DNA of 64,000 nt from Lentibacillus jeotgali (GTDB lineage Bacteria > Bacillota > Bacilli > Bacillales > Amphibacillaceae), in assembly GCF_000224785.1 (NCBI RefSeq), contig NZ_AGAV01000008.1:87593-151592 (forward strand). The letters run 5' to 3'. The first letter of the stretch is position 1. The number at the start of each line of letters is the position of its first letter. Below, in pieces: positions 48,598 through 56,777 of this stretch. The translations under genes and the position numbers were made by a program. The notes below the pieces were generated by a model. The model had not been told where the DNA came from and searched no databases. It saw only the letters and a program-made list of their open reading frames with translations.

Positions 48598-48678
48598 GAG
48601 GCTTAACAAAAAATGAGCCTCCTTGGTATCATACGGGATGTCGATCGATCGACTCCTAAATTAACCAAACCAAGGAGG
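48598..48678 (+). ncRNA. Structured leader of the IS110 transposase
   Basis: GAGGCT (48598) can pair with AGCCTC (48616), while CCTCCTTGGT (48618-48627) can pair with ACCAAGGAGG (48669-48678), which contains the ribosome site. The two helices overlap and exclude each other. A 14-base perfect palindrome GTCGATCGATCGAC lies in the loop. This could be a translation switch, part of a bridge RNA, or both. Confidence 0.5.
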
Positions 48679-48685
48679 ACTCAAA

Positions 48686-49969
48686 ATGAATTATAACCGT
48701 AATAAGAAGCTGAAGCAAATCACACCAGAAACATTGGTAGTCGGAATTGATATTGCGAAAGGAAAGCATGTTGCACGGGCCGTGGATGATCGTGGCTATG
48801 AATTTGGCAGAAAAGTGGTCTTTGACAATAATATAAGCGGTTTTGAGCGGTTGATGACATGGGCAAATGAGAAGATGGCAGACCACGGTAAAACACATAT
48901 CCTTTTGGGGTGTGAACCGACTGGTCACTACTGGTTTAATCTCGCTCATTGGGCCAAAGAGAACCATAACGCATTCGTCGTTGTCAATCCCATGCATGTA
49001 AAAAAAGCCAAGGAATTCGATGACAATTCGCCATCGAAGAACGATACGAAAGATGCGCACGTGATCGCTCAGTTGATAAAAGACGGCCGATACGCAGTAC
49101 CCAATCTTCCGGAAGGTGTTTATGCCGAACTTCGGGAAGGCATGAAAATCCGCGATCAGTTGTCTTCAGATATCCAAATGGTCGAAGGGCGCATCGATAA
49201 TTGGCTGGATCGGTATTTTCCTGAATTCCGTACCGTTTTTAAAAGCTGGCGGGGAAAGGCTGCACTCTACACCTTAGAACACTTTCCACTACCCGGGGAG
49301 ATCACAGCGATGACAGCCGAAGAAATCCTGGAGCATTGGCAGACGGTTGTTCAACGTGCCGTAGGCAAGAAAAAAGCTGAAACGTTACAAAAAGCTGCCA
49401 AGCAGTCCGTGGGTCTTACGAAAGGTACTCGGATGGGAAAACGGGAACTCGGGACGCTACTCCAGCAATATCATCAGTTGCAGCACGAGATGGCAGATAC
49501 AGACGAAGCGATTAAGGGTTTGGTTTTTACGATTCCAGGCGCGAAAGAAATGACTGCCATTAAAGGCATCAACGTGATGACCGTGGCGAACTTCTTTGCC
49601 GAGGTGGGAGATATCACCCAATTTGAGCATCCCCAGCAGATTCAAAATCTTGGAGGACTCACCTTAAGACTGCATCAGTCCGGCGTTTACAAAGGGGAAA
49701 CGAAAATAACCAAACGGGGACGAAAGGGGCTCCGGAAGACGTTATACCTGGCTGCCCGTTCCCTGGTGCTTCATAACCCATACTTCCGGAAACTGCATGA
49801 CTATTATAAGTCACGATCTGATCATCCGCTCAAACCCAAAGAATCGCTCATTGCCCTTTGTAGTAAGCTGATTCGGGTATTCTTTGTCATCGGTACAAAG
49901 CAATGTAAGTTTGATGGTGAAAAAATGCTTAGCGATATACCTCAGATGTGTACACAGGAAGCAGCTTAA
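48686..49969 (+). CDS. IS110-family transposase (DEDD recombinase)
   Basis: A 427-residue transposase. The N-terminal RuvC-like DEDD domain shows GIDIAKGKHVARAVD (first Asp), LLGCEPTGHYW (Glu) and KNDTKDAHVIAQLI (Asp pair). The C-terminal Tnp domain has IPGAKEMTAIKGINVMT, and the catalytic Ser region HQSGVYKGETKITKRG. It appears intact. Start follows CAAGGAGGAC, which lies in a possible hairpin. Confidence 0.93.
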   Translation: MNYNRNKKLKQITPETLVVGIDIAKGKHVARAVDDRGYEFGRKVVFDNNISGFERLMTWANEKMADHGKTHILLGCEPTGHYWFNLAHWAKENHNAFVVVNPMHVKKAKEFDDNSPSKNDTKDAHVIAQLIKDGRYAVPNLPEGVYAELREGMKIRDQLSSDIQMVEGRIDNWLDRYFPEFRTVFKSWRGKAALYTLEHFPLPGEITAMTAEEILEHWQTVVQRAVGKKKAETLQKAAKQSVGLTKGTRMGKRELGTLLQQYHQLQHEMADTDEAIKGLVFTIPGAKEMTAIKGINVMTVANFFAEVGDITQFEHPQQIQNLGGLTLRLHQSGVYKGETKITKRGRKGLRKTLYLAARSLVLHNPYFRKLHDYYKSRSDHPLKPKESLIALCSKLIRVFFVIGTKQCKFDGEKMLSDIPQMCTQEAA

Positions 49970-50224
49970 AAGGAACAAAACGTCACCAAGCTAACTTGAA
50001 AACGAAGACATGGGCAAACAATTGAAGCGCAGAGCCGATCTTCATCCAATCCATTAGGGCACGGACCCCATAGCCATCAAGTTAACAAAAATGATACTTT
50101 GCAAAGTCCCTCTTTTTGTTAGCTTTTTATATTTATTTCTTCGTGTGTTTAAAATAGCGCATGACAAACTAAGCCTTATAAAAAGGCTTTTTTTAATTAT
50201 TTTTAAAATATTGGTCCCATGACT

Positions 50225-51514
50225 TTACGCTGCAGAGAATACACTTTGTTTATACGCAATATGAAGAATGTCAAACACGGTTTTCTTCTGTTGTTTATGA
50301 GACTTCCTTTCGTTTATAAATATGCTTTTGTATATTCGTTTAAGCACCTCGGCAAGACTATGTCCTTTGCTAATTACCGCTTGAGACACGGTCAGGCTTT
50401 CTTTCACGATATCAATAGATTTGTATTCACTTGCCTCCATCTGATACTGATGATAAAGCATTCTTCGGCACTGGAAGGCAACGGATGAGCATAAGAGTAG
50501 CTGGATGAACGTACCGTATAAATGGCATTCAAAGCGTTCCTTTTTCATTTTCTTTACCTCTTGTATCTTGAATAATGATTTCCATGTCTTAAAGAGAATT
50601 TCTATTTGCCACCTTAGAGAGTAAAGTGAGTACATTTCTTCCTTTTTCACCAGCTCCTGTGGTATATTGGTGGCAAATATATTCATGGAAATATTTCTCT
50701 GAGCGGAAAGTGTGCTTTTTCTTCTCTTCTTTTTTTGACCTAAGTGCTCTTTCCGCTTTTCTTTTTGTTCTTCAGTCAGCTTTGCAGCAATGATTCGCAC
50801 ACAAAGCTGTTTTTTTGACTTTGCTCCTACACGTACTTGGCTTAATTCAGTTACTTCTCCTGGTTGTAGTGTTTCCATGATTCTGTCTAAATTTATTTTT
50901 TCCCATTTTCCATCATTGTTTTGTTGGTATAAATTTGTGTTATTTCTTATTCTGGAAACAAAGAAACCCCCTTTTTCAGCAATGGCTGATAAATTTTCCT
51001 GTGAGAAATAGCCTAAGTCACGCAGGCATAAATCGCCTGGTTGAATATCATCCTCAATAGTTTTGGCGTAGTTAATGTCGCTTCCTTTTCCATTTTGTAT
51101 CTGGAGGTGACGGAATACGCCCTCATATAATTCATATTCGAGTTGAACCTTGACTCCCGTGCCATTTGGTCCCTCGTATCCTATATAATCAGAAGGCAGA
51201 TCAAACGAGGAAGAATCCAAAATTCGAATTCGGTTAAACAGATGTCTGTCCACAATAGAGTGAGATCCGGATATCTGATTCAACCATAACGATTGAAAAA
51301 TCCGTCTCATGAATTCTACTGCCTCCGTATTGAATCGTTGATTTAACCCTTCCGTTGAAATGTCCAAATCAAAAAAAGAGCAAAGTTGTGCACAAAGTTC
51401 ATTTAGAGTTTTATTCCCAAAAGATTCGCCTAAAAAAGAACACAGTTGATAAAAATATTCTGGTTTCAACTTTGTATTCCTCTGCATGTTTTTTAACATC
51501 CTTAGTGTTAACAT
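50225..51514 (-). CDS. IS4-family transposase
   Basis: A DDE transposase of about 429 residues. Catalytic parts: first Asp in IRILDSSSFDLP (near residue 97), second Asp in LCLRDLGYFS (near 168), and the IS4 signature Tyr-x2-Arg-x3-Glu-x6-Lys in YSLRWQIEILFKTWK (near 325). Several in-frame ATG codons lie at the start; the one at 51487 has the best-spaced ribosome site. Terminal repeats were not identified by eye. It seems intact and is read away from the sugar-acid cluster. Confidence 0.88.
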   Translation of the reverse strand: MLTLRMLKNMQRNTKLKPEYFYQLCSFLGESFGNKTLNELCAQLCSFFDLDISTEGLNQRFNTEAVEFMRRIFQSLWLNQISGSHSIVDRHLFNRIRILDSSSFDLPSDYIGYEGPNGTGVKVQLEYELYEGVFRHLQIQNGKGSDINYAKTIEDDIQPGDLCLRDLGYFSQENLSAIAEKGGFFVSRIRNNTNLYQQNNDGKWEKINLDRIMETLQPGEVTELSQVRVGAKSKKQLCVRIIAAKLTEEQKEKRKEHLGQKKKRRKSTLSAQRNISMNIFATNIPQELVKKEEMYSLYSLRWQIEILFKTWKSLFKIQEVKKMKKERFECHLYGTFIQLLLCSSVAFQCRRMLYHQYQMEASEYKSIDIVKESLTVSQAVISKGHSLAEVLKRIYKSIFINERKSHKQQKKTVFDILHIAYKQSVFSAA

Positions 51515-51587
51515 TTACATTTTTTGAAAAATCGGGAAAAGTGTTGATTATTTTGAAAAGGTATGATAAATTGAAAGTGTTAACAAA

Positions 51588-51599
51588 ATTGTATACAAT
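51588..51599. promoter_or_regulatory. GntR operator candidate O1
   Basis: ATTGTATACAAT, a perfect 12-base palindrome identical to the site at 51702. A weaker site, CAGTATACAATT, is at 51633-51644. Confidence 0.65.
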
Positions 51600-51692
51600 C
51601 ATATCAAACTTAAGTAACGAACCCGGATATTACAGTATACAATTTGAAAGTGGATATACGATATTTAGTCAAAATTGTACTTAATAATAATT

Positions 51693-51721
51693 TTGAACGT
51701 AATTGTATACAATGTTATAAT
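51693..51721 (+). promoter_or_regulatory. Promoter of the GntR gene with embedded operator
   Basis: TTGAAC (51693-51698), 17 bases, TATAAT (51716-51721). The spacer contains ATTGTATACAAT (51702-51713), the likely GntR operator, so binding would block RNA polymerase. This points to autorepression. Confidence 0.75.
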
Positions 51722-51768
51722 TATATTTATAATAATCAACATAACTACGTTCAAATGGAGTGTTCAAA

Positions 51769-52452
51769 GTGAAGAAAGAAGCAATGGTTAACAATGTTCA
51801 GGGAAATTCGAGGTTTAGTGTGGTATATGAAACATTAAAGAAAAAGATTATGGAAGGTGATTTACCTTCAAATACTCCCTTAGTCGAAGAAAAACTGGCC
51901 AAGGAGTATCAGATGAGCAGGACGCCCATCAGGGAAGCTATCAGGCAACTAGCCCAGGATGGATTGGTCGATTTTTTTCCAAGAAGGGGGGCTTTGGTTA
52001 AAGAAATTACGATAAAAGATCTTGAGGAAATTTTTACTGTAAGAGAAGCTCTTGAAGGAATTAGCGCTAGGATTGCGGCAAGTGTGATAAATGAACAAAA
52101 GATAACCTTGTTGCAAGAGGTACTAGAAAAGGCGGATCAAGAACTTGAAAACGGAGACAAGGAGCAGTCTTTTGAATTGGGGAAAAAATTACATGAGATT
52201 GTCCTTGACGTTGCAGGCAGCAATAAGATCTTGACTATAGTTTCCGATTTTGAGAACCAAATTCAGAGATATCATTATTTTTCTTATCATATTCCTGGAA
52301 GATTAGAATTATCCAATAAGGAACATTGGGAAATATTTGAGGCTGTTCAAGCCAGGAATGGTGAACTTGCGGAGCAAAGAATGAGAAAACATATTAAGGG
52401 AACCAAAGAATCCATAATATTTACAGTGAAAAATAAAATTACAACAATATAA
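51769..52452 (+). CDS. GntR-family regulator, FCD (FadR) subfamily
   Basis: Likely repressor of the downstream sugar-acid genes. N-terminal winged helix-turn-helix (about 15-75): PLVEEKLAKEYQMSRTPIREAIRQLAQDGL. The C-terminal FCD ligand domain (about 85-220) has the metal-binding pattern of Asp/His residues, with LHEIVLDVAGS and a C-terminal HIKGTKES. GTG 51769 has a fitting TGGAG; GTG 51760 is three codons earlier. Sugar acids or their keto-deoxy derivatives are the usual effectors; the exact one is unknown. Confidence 0.88.
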   Translation: MKKEAMVNNVQGNSRFSVVYETLKKKIMEGDLPSNTPLVEEKLAKEYQMSRTPIREAIRQLAQDGLVDFFPRRGALVKEITIKDLEEIFTVREALEGISARIAASVINEQKITLLQEVLEKADQELENGDKEQSFELGKKLHEIVLDVAGSNKILTIVSDFENQIQRYHYFSYHIPGRLELSNKEHWEIFEAVQARNGELAEQRMRKHIKGTKESIIFTVKNKITTI

Positions 52453-52629
52453 ATGAAATGAGAATAATAAAGCCGTGGCCTAAAGGAATCTTTAATCAAA
52501 GAATTGGTAGTATCTAATATGTAATCATCTTACCCGTCATCATAATTAAGTGATAAAGAATTGTTAAACTAATTCTATGTAATGGTCACTGAATGAATAA
52601 ATTCCCAACTATTTTAGGAGGTGTTGTTT

Positions 52630-53805
52630 ATGAAAATAAAAGATATTCAAACGTATATTTTACGAACGCCGCTAGGTAATGATCGTTTTTACTCTTCCCA
52701 ATGTGCTTTCCCTGAGAGAAATAGTTTCATAGTTAAAATTGAAACGGATGAGGGGCTAATTGGATGGGGAGAGGGAGGGCAATATGGTCCTCCTGAACCA
52801 GTCGCAGCTGTTGTTAAACACGTCTTAACACCAAAATTAATTAATAAAGAGGTACAAAATCCGGTTAAAATTTGGGAACAAAATTATGCGGATACGCGAG
52901 ATTTCGGACAAAAAGGGACGTATATTGAAGCGTTAAGCGCAATAGATATCGCTTTATGGGATATATATGGTCAGATGTTAAATAAACCGGTACATAACTT
53001 AATTGGAGGCTCATTTCGAGAAAGCATAGTTGCCTATGCAACAGGCTGTTACTACAGAGGCAAGGATGTTCTCAATTACAAGGATTCATTGACTAAATTG
53101 GCTGAAGAAGCTCGTTCTTACGTCGATGCGGGGTTTCAGATATTAAAAATGAAAGTAGGTCTATTGTCAATAGAAGAAGATATAGAGAGGGTTAAAATTA
53201 TTAGAGAGGCCATTGGGCCTAATACTTCCCTTTTGGTGGATTGTAACCATTCTTATAATGTTTTTACGGCGGTGAGAATGGCGAAGGAACTTGAAAAATT
53301 CAATGTAATGTGGTTGGAAGAACCAGTTGTTCCAGAAGACCGAAGGGGTTACCGCGAAGTGAGATCTTCAACAACCATTCCTATTGCGGGTGGAGAGTGC
53401 GAGTTCACGAGATTTGGTTTTAGGGATTTATTTTTGGAAGGCTGTGTGGATATAGCCCAACCGGATATTTGTGTTGCCGGAGGATTTTCTGAATGGATGA
53501 AAATTCAGGCACTGGCTTCAAGTTTCGGTGTAACTGTCATCCCACATGTATGGGGGTCAGGAATCGCCCTGGCTGCGGCACTTCAGGTATTAGCAGTGAT
53601 CCCTCCGAGTCCGCATACGGCAAATCCTGTTCCATTACAAAATGAGCTAATCGTTGAGTTCGATAGAAACCCTAATCCTCTCAGGGATGAACTTTTAAAA
53701 ACACCAATTACCTTACAAAATGGAAGGGTACCAGTTCCTCAGAAGCCTGGACTAGGAATTGAAGTCAATTTAGATGTGATATCAAAATATGGAAGCGAGT
53801 TTTAA
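52630..53805 (+). CDS. Enolase-superfamily sugar-acid dehydratase (mandelate racemase family)
   Basis: Mg2+-dependent enzyme that removes water from an aldonic acid to give a 2-keto-3-deoxy acid. The TIM-barrel domain shows the base Lys in FQILKMKVG (near residue 172), metal ligands Asp in LLVDCNHSYN (near 205), Glu in WLEEPVVPED (near 232) and Glu in IAGGECEFTRF (near 257), and the catalytic His in VTVIPHVWGSGIAL (near 307). About 391 residues. ATG 52630 follows TTAGGAGGTG. KDG kinase and KDPG aldolase genes nearby support a galactonate- or gluconate-type substrate; it is not assigned. Confidence 0.85.
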   Translation: MKIKDIQTYILRTPLGNDRFYSSQCAFPERNSFIVKIETDEGLIGWGEGGQYGPPEPVAAVVKHVLTPKLINKEVQNPVKIWEQNYADTRDFGQKGTYIEALSAIDIALWDIYGQMLNKPVHNLIGGSFRESIVAYATGCYYRGKDVLNYKDSLTKLAEEARSYVDAGFQILKMKVGLLSIEEDIERVKIIREAIGPNTSLLVDCNHSYNVFTAVRMAKELEKFNVMWLEEPVVPEDRRGYREVRSSTTIPIAGGECEFTRFGFRDLFLEGCVDIAQPDICVAGGFSEWMKIQALASSFGVTVIPHVWGSGIALAAALQVLAVIPPSPHTANPVPLQNELIVEFDRNPNPLRDELLKTPITLQNGRVPVPQKPGLGIEVNLDVISKYGSEF

Positions 53806-53809
53806 AAAG

Positions 53810-54565
53810 ATGTATAAAATTAGCATCTTAAAAAATGCAGACTGGTTTGCCCCTGGTACGGTTGTATATGATCATGCCTATGGGGTACACGACCCGGTAA
53901 AAATTTGTTTGGTTTGTTTTTTAATTGAAGGACAAGGTCGGAAAATAATGGTTGATACAGGGATGGATGGGATTGACCAAACTTATACGGAGGAACAAAA
54001 AAACCAGTTTGATCATTTGAGCTCAAGTAAAGATACAAATGAATTATTAAGGCAGGTTGGTACTTCTTGTGAGGATATTGACACTGTTTTATTAACACAT
54101 CTACACTTTGATCATTACTGGAATGTAGAACAATTTCCAAAAGCGAATTTTATTGTAAATCGCAAAGAATGGTTTCATGTTATAGACCCACAAAATCTAC
54201 CAATCAACCCTATCAAGGGTTTTCCAAGAGAACCGTTAGCATATTTAGCAGGGGAAGCGTTTAGCCGTCTAACTTTAATTGATGATGAGTATGAAGTATG
54301 TCCTGGTATATCAATGCACTGGGTTGGAGGTCATTCACCAGGTGGAATGGTAGTCAAAGTTGTAACAAATGAAGGTCCTGTTATTATTGTGGGGGATGCA
54401 TTTTATCTATACGATCATATTGAAAACAATATTCCAATTGGATATTGTACTGACTATCGTGAGGTATTGGCCGGGTATGAATGGTTGCGTAAACAAAATG
54501 CAACGCTTTTACCCGCACATGATTATAAAATATTCGAAAGACATCCATCACTAACCATTGGATAA
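53810..54565 (+). CDS. Metallo-beta-lactamase-fold hydrolase (lactonase-like)
   Basis: Zinc hydrolase of the AHL-lactonase/AttM-like group. The zinc motif THLHFDHYWN (His-x-His-x-Asp-His, near residue 101), His in VGGHSPGGM (near 170), Asp in IIVGDAFYLYDH (near 192) and His in LPAHDYKIF (near 237) are all present. At about 251 residues it has normal size. It starts five bases after the dehydratase stop, so it is probably cotranscribed; opening a sugar lactone before dehydration is a plausible role. Quorum quenching is an alternative with less context support. Confidence 0.82.
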   Translation: MYKISILKNADWFAPGTVVYDHAYGVHDPVKICLVCFLIEGQGRKIMVDTGMDGIDQTYTEEQKNQFDHLSSSKDTNELLRQVGTSCEDIDTVLLTHLHFDHYWNVEQFPKANFIVNRKEWFHVIDPQNLPINPIKGFPREPLAYLAGEAFSRLTLIDDEYEVCPGISMHWVGGHSPGGMVVKVVTNEGPVIIVGDAFYLYDHIENNIPIGYCTDYREVLAGYEWLRKQNATLLPAHDYKIFERHPSLTIG

Positions 54566-54577
54566 GGGGGTGCCGAA

Positions 54578-54729
54578 ATGGGTCAATTTAACAAAAGGAA
54601 TGTTATTGTTACAGGAGCTACAGCTGGTTAGGGTTACTCCGAGATATGTTAAAAACCAGCCCAACTGATGTCAGGGGCATCGTGGAAGACGGTATGAGAT
54701 TGGAAAAAGAGGGTTCTAGTAATATATAA
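54578..54729 (+). pseudogene. Short-chain dehydrogenase stub joined to an unrelated tail
   Basis: ATG 54578, after AAGGGGGTG, encodes MGQFNKRNVIVTGATAG and then a stop: this is the first strand and half of the TGxxxGxG nucleotide motif of an SDR. Directly after, from 54631, another frame reads LLRDMLKTSPTDVRGIVEDG and ends at 54729, which looks like the tail of a different protein. A deletion has probably removed the rest. The lost SDR would have been a sugar-acid dehydrogenase of this operon. Confidence 0.7.
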
Positions 54730-54872
54730 AACAATTAATAATACAATGAAAAGATTCTATAACCTAACGCGCTTTTGAAAGCGCATTCTATAAAGAGGGA
54801 AATAATACCAAATACGAATACGGTGTGGGTGACGAAATGGCATTTTCAATCCGACCTATAAAGCGAACCAGG

Positions 54873-55317
54873 GCAGGCGGAGAGGTAGGGGGCGTTGTAC
54901 TCGCTGCGAACAATTAGGCTCCCTAGCGTGAGTTTCCTACACCAGGGCGGGGTTTGCCGTTTACCCGCCTGGATTCAACGATTTGCCAGTATGTGTACTT
55001 GCCAACTTTTTATACATCATATTCAAAACGTTGTCAATAGGGGGTTTAAGTCCTTATTCTTTTAGTCTATACATAAAACTCTCTGTAAAGTCTGTCATAA
55101 TAACATTCTGGAGGAAAGTGTAGGAAACTCACGCTAGGCGGAGAGAAAAAGCAACTAAGGGCATCGAGACCTGGTCACAGCCATACTAGCGCGGCCGTTG
55201 GCGGCCCGAAAGGCGGCTATAGAGTAGAGCTTTTTAAAGGGGGTGAAAGTCATGTGAACGCTAGTAGTAATGCCACAAAAATAATTGAAAAAACCAAAAT
55301 TTTAAGGAGGAATTAAT
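54873..55317 (+). other. Structured noncoding stretch with a 21-base perfect inverted repeat
   Basis: No gene lies between the SDR remnant and the isochorismatase gene. CCTAGCGTGAGTTTCCTACA at 54922 is matched in inverse at 55118-55138 over 21 bases without mismatch. AGGCGGAGAG occurs at both outer sides (54874 and 55136). Inside, CCAGGGCGGG pairs with CCCGCCTGG. Downstream (55180-55260) is a GC-rich part with GGCGGCCCGAAAGGCGGC and GGGGGTGAAAGTC, reminiscent of group II intron domain I, but no domain V or intron protein was seen. Confidence 0.45.
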
Positions 55318-56055
55318 ATGTCATCTTTGAAATTCACGCTAGAAAATATTGATAAAGTAATTGACAGGAGTTTCATGGCCTCACCGGAGATTGATCCGAA
55401 AAGAACAACGTTACTTGTGTTGGATATGCAGCCGATGTGTAACAACCCTGATGGTGGGCTATATATTCCAAGTGTCGGAGGTGCGCCGAGTGGGCAGGAC
55501 GTGATTAAACCGGTTGAGAAAGTCCTTGAGCAGTTCCGTAAGGCTGGCAGCCAAGTTGTCTTTAGTCAGTGGGGGCTTCGTCCTGACGGTTTGGATAAAG
55601 GAATTTGTGCTTTAAAGTGGCCGCCATTAAACCCGGGTACTCCTGAGTCGCCTGCAAGTTGGGGTAACCCTCAGACAGATAGTTTTTCAGGTAACCTTCA
55701 ACCACGGGAAGGAGAGCCTACTGTACGAAGAAGTCGCTTCAGCGCCTTCCAGAGTACGCCGTTAGGAGAATTCATGAGAGAAAATAACTCAGATACCCTT
55801 GTTATCGCTGGCATATCAACTGCTAACTGCGTCATAACGACAACTATCGACGCATGGAATCAAAATTACAAGGTAGTAGTGATTGCGGACGGTGCGGCAG
55901 CGGTACCTAGTTCCCACACATTAGATGTACCAGAAGGTTATGGCCAACACTGGGAATTCTTAAGAAATATCCAAATGAACTATGGAGACGTTATCACTAG
56001 TGATGAATGTTTCGAAAGGTTGGAAGCATCTAAGAGCAAATACCAGAAAGCGTGA
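55318..56055 (+). CDS. Isochorismatase-like cysteine hydrolase
   Basis: Alpha/beta hydrolase of the isochorismatase/nicotinamidase group. The Asp of the triad is in TLLVLDMQPMCN (near residue 35), the Lys candidate is near 97-130, and the nucleophile Cys is in VIAGISTANCVITTTIDAW (near 171). At 245 residues it is somewhat long for the family. The start follows TAAGGAGGAATT. The substrate is unknown; its role in the sugar cluster is unclear. Confidence 0.8.
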   Translation: MSSLKFTLENIDKVIDRSFMASPEIDPKRTTLLVLDMQPMCNNPDGGLYIPSVGGAPSGQDVIKPVEKVLEQFRKAGSQVVFSQWGLRPDGLDKGICALKWPPLNPGTPESPASWGNPQTDSFSGNLQPREGEPTVRRSRFSAFQSTPLGEFMRENNSDTLVIAGISTANCVITTTIDAWNQNYKVVVIADGAAAVPSSHTLDVPEGYGQHWEFLRNIQMNYGDVITSDECFERLEASKSKYQKA

Positions 56056-56111
56056 TGTGAGCACTTGATTGATCGTAGCACTAACAGGACGCAATGAAGG
56101 GAGCGAAAGAA

Positions 56112-56654
56112 ATGAGATTAAAAGGTAAGCGTGTTGCATTACTTATCGAAGATGATTATCAGGAAATGGAAGCATGGTATCCAACATATCGATTGCAAGA
56201 GGAAGGGGCGACGGTTGTAGTCGTTGGATCTGGAAGAAAATCAACTTATCACAGTAAGCTTGGCTATTCAATGGACGCTGACAAAGCCGCAGATGAAGTG
56301 AAGGTCGATGACTTTGACGCTGTAATAGTTCCTGGTGGATTCGCGCCAGATCATATGCGACTCTGTAAACCAATGGTTGATCTGGTCCGAGAGGCATACG
56401 AGTCCGGAAAATTAATAGCGGCTATTTGCCACGGTGGATGGATGCTTGCTTCTGCGGGTGCAGTACACGGGCGAAAGGTGACAGGCTATTTGCCTATTCG
56501 TGACGACGTAGAAAACGCTGGAGGCGAATGGGTAGATGCTGAGGTCGTGTGCGATGGGAATGTGATTACGTCCCGAACACCTGTCGATTTACCAGCCTTC
56601 GGCCGAGAGATAGTCAAGTACCTGGAACCGGCGTCCGTGAGCAGTAGCGTCTAA
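56112..56654 (+). CDS. DJ-1/PfpI family protein
   Basis: Class I glutamine-amidotransferase-like fold. The nucleophile elbow AAICHGGWMLASAG (Cys then His, near residue 103) and the Glu in ALLIEDDYQEMEAWYP near 15 match the PfpI/YhbO subgroup, whose members act as stress-related glyoxalases, deglycases or hydrolases. ATG 56112 follows AAGGGAG at proper spacing. About 180 residues. It is next to the isochorismatase-like gene, 56 bases apart. Confidence 0.85.
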   Translation: MRLKGKRVALLIEDDYQEMEAWYPTYRLQEEGATVVVVGSGRKSTYHSKLGYSMDADKAADEVKVDDFDAVIVPGGFAPDHMRLCKPMVDLVREAYESGKLIAAICHGGWMLASAGAVHGRKVTGYLPIRDDVENAGGEWVDAEVVCDGNVITSRTPVDLPAFGREIVKYLEPASVSSSV

Positions 56655-56719
56655 GCAAGCGCGGGAGACGGCCGATGGACGAGGACTAGTAACACTCACC
56701 CGTCCGAGGCATTAGGCGG

Positions 56720-56777
56720 TTGCGAAAGCCCTATGAGTCTATGAAAGTTGGAGATTGAAAAAAGAAAACCACTAACC
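56720..56777 (+). repeat. Direct repeat, left copy, flanking the truncated GMC gene
   Basis: A 58-base stretch beginning TTGCGAAAGC and ending AAAACCACTAACC that recurs at 58130-58186 with one insertion and few changes. The right copy lies in the leader of the intact GMC gene. Confidence 0.85.

Larger units (their letters stand above)
48500..50130 (+). mobile_element. IS110-family insertion sequence
   Basis: The element includes the transposase gene plus noncoding flanks on both sides; exact ends cannot be set because this family lacks clear terminal inverted repeats. The 250-base 3' flank (49970-50220) holds no gene and contains conserved-looking words such as GCGCAGAGCCGATC. IS110 elements carry a bridge RNA in one of their flanks; either side could encode it here. 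Confidence 0.7.

Noticed and set aside
54873..55317. Calling a group II intron outright
   Set aside because: Only domain-I-like text is visible; no domain V hairpin, no reverse transcriptase, and no clear 5' GUGYG or 3' AY boundary.
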